From Alisma plantago-aquatica (lineage: Eukaryota; Streptophyta; Magnoliopsida; Alismatales; Alismataceae): 64,000 nt of DNA. The position numbers were made by a program, and so were the translations under genes. The stretch lies in assembly GCA_963693085.1 (NCBI GenBank), contig OY856411.1, positions 1,348,790,050 to 1,348,854,049 on the forward strand, given 5' to 3'. Each line of letters starts with the position of its first letter. Within the stretch, counting starts at the first letter, position 1. The notes beneath the pieces were generated by a model that saw only the letters and a list, made by a program, of their open reading frames with translations, searched no databases and was not told the origin of the DNA. Of this stretch, positions 23,676-36,100 are shown piece by piece.

Positions 23676-23695
23676 CCCTGTTAGGGGTTGATAAT
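23676..23695 (+). other. Polypurine tract region before LTR2
   Basis: CCTGTTAGGGGTTGATAAT precedes TGTAACATCC. The equivalent tract before LTR3 is at 33123-33142. Tekay elements usually have a longer G-run here, so this looks eroded. Confidence 0.5.
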
Positions 23696-26600
23696 TGTAA
23701 CATCCTTGACTTGGGTTATGCCATAACCTAGAAGTTTTCTTAAGTAAGTTATTCATAAATTTGTTTTAATCTTTTGAGAAGTAATTAAGACTCTCCTTGA
23801 GTTTGATTTTCAAGTTTGAGCTTATTTGCAAACTATTTGTGCATTATATGATAGTTTGGATGTAATTTGCAATTTACCCAAGATGAGGGGTTATATTGAA
23901 ATATGTCACATTTTGAACATGATTCAAGTGCTTTAGCATCATAATAAAGATAATTATCCTAAGGGGTGGCTTGTAGAAAGCATAAGTTTCAAGTTAGAGC
24001 TTGTTTGAATAATGCTTGTGCCTTGTGTACCAATTTTGGCGCAATTTACAATTTACCCAAAATGTAGGGTTGAAATGCAAAGTATCACATCTAGAGTGTC
24101 CCTACTCTCTCTTAGCATCATCTATAGGAGAGAGAAAGAAAGAGGCACCATGTTTGAACCATTTTTGAGTGATGGTATTCTTGGTGATGAAAAGACCAAG
24201 AAGAGTTGTATAGTTGAAACCCTAAATTGAGTTGTATTGGGTTGTATCGAGTTGTAGAGATTAAATGGGGATGCCTATCGGCCAAGGAGCCATAGATCAT
24301 GTCCCATATAGTTTTTTCAACTCTTGGACTTTGCCATGATGGGTTAAGCACCTCAAGGAGGTGATGGATATCAATTTGCAACTTTCCTTAGAAAAAGTGT
24401 ATCGGTTTGTGAATAAAGTGATGTTGAGTTGAAATATCTTGCTCAACAAGATAACTAATGGCCAAATAGTATCCCTAGATTATCCTCAAGATTTTTTCAT
24501 GTCAATATAAATATGCATGCATGGACACATGGCACCTAGTAGTGTAAAATGATGACACCACTTATACACTCTCTCTCATGAGCCTCAATTATATATACCA
24601 CTCCTTTCACCTACTAGTGAAACTTTTCGAACCTTATCACCCTAATTCTCTTAGATTTCGTGCATAGTAGTAAGGAGCAAGAGGCTTGAGCCATTAATCC
24701 TAAGGTGAATCCATGTTCATCTTCAACCTTGGATAAATCATGATCTCGGGTTGTTATTCTTTCTTTCTTTTCTTCTTCACCAAGTTCTTAACTATGGTGA
24801 TTCCTTGCATGTTGAGGAGTTGTGAACGAGTCTTGGATCTGTGATAAGTTCATCTTCAACCTTTGGAATGTGAATCTTTAGATCTTGTAGCTTTGAAGTT
24901 TTTCTTGAGGTCGGTTATATAACTTGAACCCAACCATGTTATTATTCACCTTCAATCTTGCTATACTTGATGATCTATTTACAATTTTGAGTTTTCTTGA
25001 ATAATTGATGAATCCATGAGTTCCAATATTGACATAGGACTATTGTACTTGAACTAGAATAGTAAGGAAATAAGTCTAGAGCTTGATGATGATGACATCA
25101 TCATAGCACAAACCGATATCAGGTTGAAGTACCTCTAACCCGATATGGTGATGAAACCCAATATAGGATATGAAACCCGATATACCTTGGAACCCCACAC
25201 CCCTATCGGTTTGTACTCTTGGGTTAGTTGAGACTTACCAATTGTCTAGGTTGTCACTTAACACATGGTGAAGGGTAGGCCTAAACCATGAAGGTTTGGA
25301 GAGTTATGAACATAAAGGTCTAACTCGACATGCCAAAACCCTAATTTTGAGCAACCCGATATGAGTGACACACACATACACCTCATGTATGATATAGTGA
25401 TCAAGGATACACCTCATGCATGATATGGTGATGAGCCTACACCTCATTCATGATATTGTGATGAACCTACACCTCATGCACAATATGGTGATGAACATAC
25501 ACCTCATGCACGATATGGTAATCAAGGATACACATCATGCACGATATGGTGATGAACCTACACCTCATGCACGATATGGTGATCAAGGATACACCTCATG
25601 CACGATATGGTGATGAACCTACACCTCATGCACGATATGTGATCAAGGATAAACCTCATGCATGATATGGTGATCAAGGATATACCTCATACACGATATG
25701 GTGATCAAGGATACAACTCATGCACGATATGGTAATCAAGGATACACCTCATGCACGATATGATGATACACACACATCCCTAGAATGATATGGTGATGAG
25801 TATACACCTCATGCACAATATGGTGACACACACACACACCTCTTGGGCGATATGGAAGCAAACCCACACCTCTTGGGCGATATGGAAGCAAGCACACACC
25901 TCTTGGGCGATATGGATGCAAACACACACCTCTTGGGCGATATGGAAGCAAACCCACACATCTTAGGTGATATGGAAGTAAGCACACACCTCTTGGGTGA
26001 TATGGAAGCAAGCCCACACCTCTTGGACGTTATGGAAGCAATCACACACCTCTTGCCCGATATGGTGGAAGCACATCAAATCCAATATACTTGATGAAGT
26101 AACACATGAAGTGTATTATGTCAAATGATACCTTAAGAGGTATAGAGTTTAATGCATTTTAATAAATGTAGGCCAATGTACCTTGAGAAAAGGATTGAGC
26201 CAACTTAATAAAGTATGATGAAATCTATATCCTAGTGAGGATGAGAGAGAAACTCATACTTTGTGTAATAATCATTTAATGAGCATACATTGATACTCCT
26301 AATATGTATGGAGCTATGAATCAATGTTTTGATTCTTGATAATATGAACTTAAACCCTAATTGGCTTGAAACCCTAATAGGATTGAAAGGGAAACCCTAA
26401 CCCTAATAATGGGAAGGTTTTAATTCTCTTGTATTGCATGGTGAGGTTATGTACTTGATATTTTTTTATTATCATGAAATACTAACCATGCAGGTATCAT
26501 GAGATGATGAGCATAGCTAGGTATGAGCTATGATGTTTCACATGATATTGATTAAATGGGCCTTGTGAGCCATGTGAAATGCTTGTGCAATAGGTATAAT

Positions 26601-27788
26601 GTATACCTAGTATGAGGACCTAGCGGTAATATTTACCTGATAAGAAGTGACAAAGTTCAATGATGAACTAAGGGTTTGAATACCCAGATCTTGCAATCAT
26701 GATGATTATAATGTTAAGGGATGAGAATTCCCAATAATGTGATAAGGGACTGAGATCCTGAGTGTTATGCATCTAATGTGTTCCAAAAATTATTAAAGTA
26801 CTTGATAAATGTATTACACCTTTCTTTGTAGCATCGGTTATAATTCATGTTTGTAACTTGGTTGATGCTAAAAGATATTGTAATGTACCTAATTAATCAA
26901 ATTTAACCTTATCATGTAGTTGCCTAGGCCATAGATCCATTTGGTGTCAGGATTTGCTGAACGGAGAAACATGTTTAACTTAGAGTGCATATTTTTGAAT
27001 ATGTGGGGGTGAAGGATGAACATATCCTTACATCCACATGGGACTTGATGTGTTATCTCCCTGTTGAATACCAGGGTTGTCATGTGAATACCCTAATGAA
27101 AATGTACCTGGGATTGATGTGATATCTCCTCGAAGAGAGTGCATGTTGTGGCTGTAGCTCTATAGTGAAGATGTCGCTATACCCCGACAAGCTAGTTGCA
27201 GATTGACATGATGTCACTGCTAGTGGTCTCGTACTGACCGAGACAGGTGAGGTCTTGGAAACCAGCTCTTCCATTGACCTTGTACGGTACCGATTTCAAC
27301 TAAACAGTGGTCGGTTGGAGCATGAGAGGTATACCTCATCTCCTCTGGGAGGTAGAGAATGTACTATAGAGGAAGGACAACAACAATAGGGACAACGGTA
27401 ACAACTCAGGTTGAGTGTGTTGTCTGTCATGTCTTGTAGATAGAAGTCATATGTGTCATCTATGTACTCTCAGGCCCTTGGGAGTTAGTAAGTAATGGTT
27501 TTATAAATGATCTGAGATTTTGGCTTGTATGCCTCGAGGTTTTGTGTTGCATTAGTATGTGTTTTTAGTAAAGAAACTGGTATATGATATCCTCAAGATG
27601 AGATGGTACAATGTATGTACAATGTGAACCACGATGTTCATATTACTTTGGTTCTTTCTATAAAGAGTTTCCTGGTAGTGGGTCTCTTTGCAAAATGGTT
27701 TTAATTTTTAGTGTTTTTTGTTAATCTGCTATAATGGTTATTTCATATAATTACCCTTTTGTGGCGGCCCGGCCGTCGGGTCGTCGTA
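23696..27788 (+). repeat. Tekay-1 LTR2 (middle LTR, mosaic)
   Basis: 4093 bp from TGTAACATCC to TCGTCGTA. From its start to about 24970 it follows LTR3 (CTTGACTTGGG, CATAACCT-GAAG, and no second ATACTTGATTTTTTTT block). From about 25110 it follows LTR1 (AAGTACCTCTAACCCGATATGG, CTCCTCGAAGAGAG, GAGAATTCCCAATAATG). It also shares the roughly 380-bp deletion of LTR1. The TATA box is at 24590-24597 and the 30-31-bp array at 25365-26070. Confidence 0.9.
25365..26070 (+). repeat. 30-31-bp CGATATGG minisatellite in LTR2
   Basis: Same unit types and order as the LTR1 array: ATGCACGATATGGTGAT units to about 25830, then CTTGGGCGATATGGAAGC units. A unit at about 25620-25650 lacks one base (CGATATGTGATC). 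Unit order is almost the same as in LTR1, which agrees with this half of LTR2 coming from an LTR1-like parent. Confidence 0.88.
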
Positions 27789-27794
27789 GAGTTT

Positions 27795-27807
27795 TGGTAT
27801 CAAAGCC
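27795..27807 (+). other. Primer-binding site, Tekay-1 internal region 2
   Basis: TGGTATCAAAGCC, identical to the site in internal region 1 and placed six bases after LTR2. Confidence 0.85.
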
Positions 27808-27922
27808 TAAGGTTCACTGAGTCTACAAAGACATATGATTAGGTTGTTGAGTCTATTCTAGTGTCCTCCAGTTTATCTTATAGTGACTTCTGCTCATATA
27901 GGAGAAGAAGTAAAGCTAAAAG

Positions 27923-29640
27923 ATGGCTGGAACACACGAAGAACATGTTGCTGAGAGCAGTGTTGCTACACCAGGAGGAGGTGCAAGGGAACATGCTAGA
28001 GAGGAATCAGTGCCTGAGATTCCCCAACTTGATCAAGCCATGCTAGAAAACCTAGCCTTTCATGCTCTTTGTGGGAAGTTCATGACCACAATGATGCATA
28101 TGACAGATCGAATGCCAACACCGGCACCTAGGGCACCAGTTCCCAATGAGGGACATGGATCTAGTAAGACCTTTGAGCAGTTATGTCGGGTAGGAGCCAC
28201 CAAATATGTCAGTATAGCTAACCAAGGAGACGCAGATTTATGGCCCACTAAGCTAGAAAAAGCCTTAAGAATCCTTAGCATCCTAGAAACTGATAAAGTT
28301 ATGCATGTTGTGTACCTTTTAAAAGGAAGTGCTGGCTATTGGTGGGCCATTGAAGAAGAAAAAGACCTAGTGTTGATGTTGGATGGTAGGAATTCTGATG
28401 TGAGTTTGTCAGTAGATACTTTCCCAAGACTTATCTGGATGAGAAAATCTCACAGTTTGAGCGGATTAAACAAGGACCAATGAAGATTAGTGAGTATGAA
28501 GCTAAGTTCATGGAGCTTCTGTGGTTTTGTCCACAAATGGCTACTACGGATGAGGAGAGGATTCAACATTTTGAGAAGTGTTTAAACATTGAGTTAACCA
28601 CACCTGTAGCTTCTCTAGAGAATAGAGAGAGTTTTGCCACCTACATGGAGTCAGTTACGAGGATAGAGAGGTCTATGACTGAGAAACGAGAGGCTAACAG
28701 TAGGGGTGAGCATCGGTCCAGAACCAGACCAGACCGGACCGAGGATCGATTTGTAAGAATTTATGGATCATAGACCAGACCGTTTTGAGGTAGGACCATA
28801 CCAGGACCAAACCATTTTGAGGTAGGATCAGACCGGACCGGACCGTTTGGACCGTAATCAGCCTTTTTACCTTTTTCACAACTTATTTAATTGTAAAAAG
28901 TGGATAATATTAGTTACTTCTAACAATTATATAACATTAATAGAAAATAGATGCGGTACTAATGCTTATATGTGTACTTTATTTATACTTGTTACATAAT
29001 GTAATGACAAATATACATGTATTTTACATAAAAGTCGATCTACAGTCCGGTCCACGGTTAAACCATTTTTGGATCGGACTGGACCAAAGACCGAATTTAC
29101 CAAAATGTGTGGACCGTAGACCGAACCAAAGTTATTATGGACCAGACCGGACTAGACTGGACCGAACTGACCGGTCCAATCCGGTTTTGTGGTTTGGACC
29201 ATTATTTGATCACCCCTAGCTAATAGTAGGAAAGTACCTACCCAGTTCCAAGGACAGAGGTTTGTAAGTTTCAAGAAATTGATATTTCCTGCACCAGTAG
29301 CACCAAAGAGGTTCAATGCTCAGACATAATGGACGTCAAGCAAGGGTAGAGGCCAGAGTTTTCTACCAAGTGGAGCCCATAGTACGCCATCAATGTCAGT
29401 AATAGGACCATCTAGACCACATCGGGACATAAACTATTTCAAATGTGGGCAGACAAGACATATGATGAGAGAATGTCCAATTAGAGAATGGAGGTAATCC
29501 AACCACCGAGGAAGAGTCAACAAGGTTCTCAGAGGCAATAGTTCAGTAATGGCACGTGAGGACGTAGACATGCTTCCCAAGCAGGTTCATCTGCTCCAAA
29601 CAATAGGGAACAAAGTCGGCAACATGCAACGTCAAGATTC
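27923..29640 (+). pseudogene. Tekay-1 gag, copy 2, broken by frameshift and MITE
   Basis: It opens at ATGGCTGGAAC and stays open to 28483, about 187 codons. It carries VGATKYVSI, LWPTKLEKALRIL and LLKGSAGYWWAIEEEK. The true gag frame then continues in another frame (ISEYEAKFMELLWFCP, 28480-28700). This is the same frameshift position as in copy 1. The MITE occupies 28701-29218. The zinc knuckle after it again reads YFKCGQTRHMMRECP, with Tyr for the first Cys. It is better preserved than copy 1 because its N-terminal part has no stop. Confidence 0.85.
28701..29218 (+). mobile_element. hAT-like MITE in gag, copy 2
   Basis: A 518-bp copy of the MITE at 19278-19797, in the same orientation, in the same gag codon context and with the same flanking pair (GCTAACAG at 28693-28700, GCTAATAG at 29219-29226). 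It starts TAGGGGTGAGCA; its right end is ATCACCCCTA. The shared position shows it was duplicated along with the internal region. Confidence 0.88.
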
Positions 29641-29646
29641 TATTAT

Positions 29647-32600
29647 ATGAATTATCCGGAGGCAGTAGTCAATCCACGAGTCGTGACAGGTCAGATGAAA
29701 TTGTTTCATTCTGATATGTCTTCATCCTACTTCATATCTATTTTGATTGATCTGGGTGATACACATTCCTTTATCACTCGAGAAGTGATTCATGACTGCA
29801 ATATGACTATCAGTCGTAGAGCAGATAATCTGTTATTAGAAACTTTGTTAGTCAGATCTGTAGTGTTGCGGGAGGTATGTTCTCCCTATGTTCTTTCCTT
29901 TTCATAACATAGCATTTAGATGGATCTTATACCACTTGATATGCATAGGTTTGATGTAATTCTTGGGATGGATACCCTAGAAAAGTATAAGGTTGTCTTG
30001 GATTGTGGTTCCAAGCAAGCCATGTTCGTAGACAGTGATGAGACATGGGTCTTTCAGGGGGACATAAAGATTCTTCCAACCTGTCTAGTGTCAGCAATGG
30101 TAGTTGAGAGATTGATGCGACAAGGATGTGAAGCATTCTTGGCACATTTGGTAGGAACCAAAGCAGAGAGTCCTAGTCTTTCTAAAGTTCTTATTCTCAG
30201 GGAATTCAAAGATGTGTTTCCTAAAGAATTTCTAGATATTCCTCCACCTCAAGAGATTAATTTCAAGATTAATCTAATTTCAGGTACACAACCCATAAGT
30301 CAAATGCCTTATAGGATGGTGCCTACTGCGGTGGAAGAACTCAGGAAACAGTTATAGGAGTTGCTTGAGAAAGGTTTCATTCGACCGGTCACTTCACCAT
30401 GGGGTGCTCCAATTCTTTTTGTTAAAAAGAAGGATGGGTCTATGAGATTATGCATAGACTATAGACAACTTAACAAGGTGACTATAAGGAATAAATATCC
30501 TCTACCAAGGATAGATGATCTGTTTGACTAGTTGCGTGGTGCAACCGTGTTCTCTAAGATAGATCTAAGGTCAGGATACCATCAATTACATATCACAGAG
30601 GATGACATTCCTAAGTCAGCCTTTAGGACAAGGTATGGTCATTATGAGTTCAAAGTTATGTCATTTGGACTAACTAATGCACCAGCTGCATTCATGGAGC
30701 TGATGAATAGAATCTTGCGGCCATTCCTTAATCAGTTCATAGTGGTCTTCATAGAGGACATCCTGATATACAGTAGAGATGGTCAACAACATGAAAAACA
30801 CCTCGATCAAGCCTTGACTTTGCTAAGACAACACAAGCTATATGCTAAGTTTAGCAAGTGTGAGTTTTGATGGTTAGAAGTGTCTTTCCTAGGACACAAT
30901 ATATACACTTCAGGTATTCATGTTGATCCTAAGAAAGTAGAGTTTGTTGTAGAGTGGGAACAACCCAAGATACCAATTGAGATTCACAGATTCCTAGGTC
31001 TGGCAGGCTACTACATAAGGTTTATTAAAGACTTCAGTTTTGTAGCATTACCCCTAACTAGGTTGACCAGGAAGGAGGTTCCTTTTGTCTGGAATGACAA
31101 GTGTCAACGTTCTTTCTAGTTATTGAAAGAAAGGTTGACCAGTGCACCTGTGTTGGCTTTACCTGAGAAGGGAAAGGGATACATTGTTTTCTGTGATGCC
31201 TCTAAGAATGGTTTAGGATGTGTGCTTATGTAGAGTGATTATGTAGTTTCTTTTTCTTCCCAACAACTTAAGAAACACGAGGAGAATTATCCGACGCATG
31301 ATCTAGAATCAGCTGCATTGGTCCACGCGTTGAAGATTTGGAGGCATTATATTTATGGAGAAACATGTCAAATTTTCACAGACCATACAAACTTAAAGTA
31401 CATCTTCTCACAACACAAGTTGAACATGAAACAATGCAGCTGGATGGAATTAATCAAGGACTATGATTGTACATTTGATTAACATCTAGGAAAAGCTAAT
31501 GTAGTGGCAGATGCACTAAGTAGAAAATCTTCATCTTCACCCATAGATAAAGCACAGTTGAATTCTTTGATGTTCTTTAACCGGGATATGTTTGTCTCTT
31601 TGAGACAAATAAATGTACAGTTAAAAGTATCTTTGTTAGTCGGATTGTTAGCTGAGATGCATTTGAAACCTACTCTGAGACAACAGATTAAAGAAGCACA
31701 ATAGGTTGATACTGTGATCCAGCGGATCAGGTCAGAGTATGGTAGTGAGAAATGGGATGGTTTCCATGAGTCGGAGGATGAGGTAGTATGTTACCATGGT
31801 AGGATGGTAGTACCTGATGTTAATGACTTAAGAAAGATAGTTATGGAGGAAACTCATCCATCCATGTATGCAATGCATCCAGGGAGTACTAAAACGTATC
31901 ATAACTTAAAAGATATGTATTGGTGCCCTGGTTTGAAGAAGGATGTAGCTAAGTTTGTTATGCAGTGTCTAGTGTGTTAGCAAATTAAAGCAAAACACTA
32001 GAAGCCTACAGGAACATTGCAACCCTTACCTATGCCACACTGGAAATGGGATCCCGTGACAATGGACTTAGTGGTTGGTCCACCCAGAACAACCAAAAGT
32101 CATGATTCCATTTGGGTGATAGTTGACAGGTTGACTAAGTCAACACATTTTCTTCATGTTAAAACAACCTATACTGCTAAATCACTTGCACAGATCTACA
32201 CAGATGAGATAGTGTGGTTACACGGAGTTCCAGCTACAATTGTGTCTGATAGAGGTCCCCAGTTTACAAGTAATTTTTTAGAACGACTACATAAAGCCTT
32301 GGGTACACATTTAAAGTTTAGCACAACTTTTCACCCTCAGACAGATGGACAATCTGAAAGGACTATACAGACTTTGGAGAACTTGCTTAGGGCATATGTT
32401 CTTCAGTTTGTAGGAAGTTGGGACTTACACTTGAGATTAATAGAGTTTTCCTACAACAATAGTTATCAAACAAGTATTGATATGGCACCATATGAAGAAT
32501 TATATGGTAGACATTGTAGATCTTCATTATATATGCTAGTATGAGACATGAGAATACCAACTTCTGGGTCCTGAATTAGTGCAACAAACAACTGAAAAGT

Positions 32601-33105
32601 TTAACATAATACAACAATAGTTGAAAGCTACATAGGATCGATAGAAGTCATATGTCGATAAACTCAGTAGACCTTTAGAGTTCCCAGTTGGAGATAGGGT
32701 GTATCTCAAGGTCTCTCCTTGGAAAGGTGTTCTCATATTGGGAAGAAGGGTAAATTAGCTCCTAGATTTATGGGACCTTACCTAGTGACAACACAGATTG
32801 GAAAGGTAGCCTATAGGTTGGAGTTGCCACTTGAGCTACATATACTACATCCAATGTTTCATATATTTATCCTAAGAAAGTGTCATCCTGATACAGAGTT
32901 GGTGTTGTAACCTGTAGAGGTAGAATTGAATGAAGATATATCCTATGTGGAAGGTCCAATGATGATTCTTGACAGAAGAATCAAGAAGTTGAAAAATTAA
33001 GACATAGTTCTTGTGAAAGTTCTCTGGAATCACCGTGGAGTTGAAGAAGCTACATGGGAGCTGGAGGAAGAAATGAGGAGGAAGTACCCTTCTCTTTTCT
33101 CTTGA
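29647..33105 (+). pseudogene. Tekay-1 pol, copy 2: protease, RT, RNase H, integrase, chromodomain
   Basis: Same domain order as copy 1. Protease has the same Asp-Leu-Gly lesion (29749-29757). RT is 30358-31119; its active-site motif is FIED rather than FIDD (GAG at 30754), a copy-specific catalytic loss. RNase H is 31120-31500. Integrase 31714-32544 keeps the catalytic triad D (32065), D (32248) and E (32356), with 35 residues between the last two. The chromodomain-like end has VLWNHRGVEEATWELEEEM to 33105. Stops shared with copy 1 include 30529, 31117, 31231, 31480 and 31702. Stops at 30355 (KQL-ELLEKG), 30868, 31978 and 32000 mark other lost Gln or Trp codons. Confidence 0.88.
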
Positions 33106-33142
33106 GATTTCGGGGACAAAATCCCTATTAGGGGTTGATAAT

Positions 33143-36100
33143 TGTAACATCCTTGACTTGGGTTATGCCATAACCTGGAAGTTTTATTAAGTAAGTTATT
33201 CATAAATTTGTTTTAATCTTTTGAGAAGTAATTAAGACTCTCCTTGAGTTTGATTTTCAATTTTGAGCTTATTTGCAAACTGTTTGTGCATTATATGATA
33301 GTTTGGGTGTAATTTGCAATTTACCCAAGATGAGGGGTTATATTGCAATATGTCACATTTTGAACATGATTCAAGTTCTTTAGCATCATAAGATAGAGAA
33401 TTATCCTAAGGGGTGGCTTGTAGAAAGCCTAAGTTTCAAGTTAGAGCTTGTTTGAATAATGCTTGTGCCTTGTGTACCAATTTTGGTGCACTTTGTAATT
33501 TTCCCAAAATGTAGGGTTGAAATGCAAAGTATCACATCTAGAGTGTCCCTACTCTATCTTAGAATAATCTAGAGGATATAGAAAGAAAGAGGCACCATGT
33601 TTGAACCATTTTTAAGTGATTGTATTCTTGGTGATGAAAAGACCAAGAAGAGTTGTATAGTTGAAACCCTAAATTGAGTTGTATTGGGTTGTATCGAGTT
33701 GTAGATCTTATATGGGGATGTATATCGGCCAAGGAGCTATAGATCAGGTCCTATATTGTTTTGTCAACTCTTTTCCTTTTCCATGATGAGTTAATCACCT
33801 CAAGGAGGTGATGGATATCGGTTTGCAACTTCCCTTAGAAAAAGTGTATCAGTTTGTGAATAAAGTGATGTTGAGTTGAAATATCTTGCTCAACAAGATA
33901 ACTAATGGCTGAAATCTTATCCCTATATTATCCTCAATAGTTTTTCATGTCAAGATAAATATGAATGCATGGACACATGTCAACCATGCATGGACACGTG
34001 GCACCTAGTGGTGTAAAATGATGACACCACTTATACACTCTCTCTCATGAGCCTCAATTATATATACCACTCCTTTCACCTACTAGTGAAACTTTTCAAA
34101 CCTTATCACCCTCTTTCTCTTAGATATCATGCATAGTAGTAATGATCAAGAGGATCTCGAGCCATTAAGCTTAAGGTGAAGCCATGGTCATCTTCAACCT
34201 TGGATAAATCATGATCTCGGGTTGTGATTCTTTCTTTCTTTTCTTCTTCACCAAGTTCTTAACTATGGCGATTCCTTGCATGTAGAGGAGTTGTGAATGA
34301 GTCTTGGATATGTGATAAGTTAATATTCAACCTTGGGAACGTGAATCTTTGGAGCTTGGATTTTTGAATTTCTTCTTGAGGCGGGTTATATAACTTGAAC
34401 CCAACCATGTTATTATTCACCTTCAATCTTGCTATACTTGATGATCTATTTACAATTTTGAGTTTTCTTGAATAATTGATGAATCCATGAGTTCTAATAT
34501 TTACATAGGACTATTTTACATGAACTATAATAGTAAGGAATGAAGTCAGAGCTTGATGATGATGACATCATCATAGCACAAACTGATATCGGGTTGAAGC
34601 ACCTCTAACTCGATATGGTGATGAAACCCAATATAGGATATGAAATCTGATATGCCTTGGAACCCAACACCCCTATCGGTTTGTACTCTTGGGTTGTTTG
34701 AGACTAACTAGTTGTCTAGTCTATCACTTAACACATGGTGAAGGGAAGGGCGACACCATGAAGGTTTGGAGAGTTATGAACATCAAGGTCTAAGCCGACA
34801 TGCCAAAACCCTAATTTTGAGCAACCCGATATGAGTGACACACACATACACCTCATGCATGATATGGTGATCAAGGATACAACTCATGCATGATATGGTG
34901 ATGAGCCTACACCTCATGCACAATATGGGGATGAACCTACACTCATGCACAATATGGTGATGAACCTACACCTCATGCACGATATGGTGATCAAGGATAC
35001 ACCACATGCACAATATGGTGATGAACCTACACCTCATGCATGATATGGCAATCAAGGATACACCTCATACACGATATGGTGATGAACCTACACCTCATGC
35101 ACAATATGGTGATCAAGGATACACCTCATGCACGATATGGTGATCAAGGATATACCTCATGCATGATATAATGATCAAGGATACACCTTATGCACAATAT
35201 GGTGATCAAGGATACACCTCACGCACGCCATGATGATACCACACACATCTATAAAATGATATGGTGATGATCATACATCTATAAAAAATTATGGTGATGA
35301 GTATACACCTCATGCATGATATGGTGACACACACACACCTCTTGGGCGATATGGAAGCAAATCCACACCTCTTGGGCGATATGGAAGCAAGCATACACCT
35401 CTTGGGCAATATGGAAGCAAACACACACATATCTTGGGTGATATGGAAGCAAACCCACACCTCTTGGGTGGTATGTAAGCAAGCACACACCATTTGGGTG
35501 ATATGGAAGCAATCCCACACCTCTTGGGTGATATGGAAGCAAGCACACACCTCTTTCCCGATATGGTGGAAGCACATCAAATCCAATATACTTGATGAAG
35601 TAACACATGAAGTGTGTTATGTCAAATGAAACCTTAATAGGTATAGAGTTTAATGCATTTTGATAAATGTAGGCCAATGTACCTTGAGAAAAGGATTGAG
35701 CCAACTTAATAAAGTATGATGAAATCTATATCCTAGTGAGTATGAGAGAGAAACTCATACTTTGTGTAATAATTATTTAATGAGCATACATTGATACTCC
35801 TAATATGTATGGAGCTATGAATCAGGGTTTTGATTCTTGATAATATGAACTTAAACCCTAATTAGCTTAAAAGGGAAACCCTAACCCTAATAATGGGAAG
35901 GTTGTATTTCTCTTGTATTGCATGGTGAGGTAATGTACTTGATATTGTTTTTTTTATCATGAAATACTAACCATGCAGGTATCATGAGATGATGAGCATA
36001 TCCAGGGATGATATATGATGTTTCACATGATACAGATTAAATGGGCCTTGTGAGCCATGTGAAATACTTGTGCAATAGGTATAATGTATACCTAGTTTGA

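Noticed and set aside
15935..35575. Possible CRISPR-like direct repeats
   Set aside because: Units are contiguous with no unique spacers, lie in plant LTRs, and have no cas genes. They are minisatellites.
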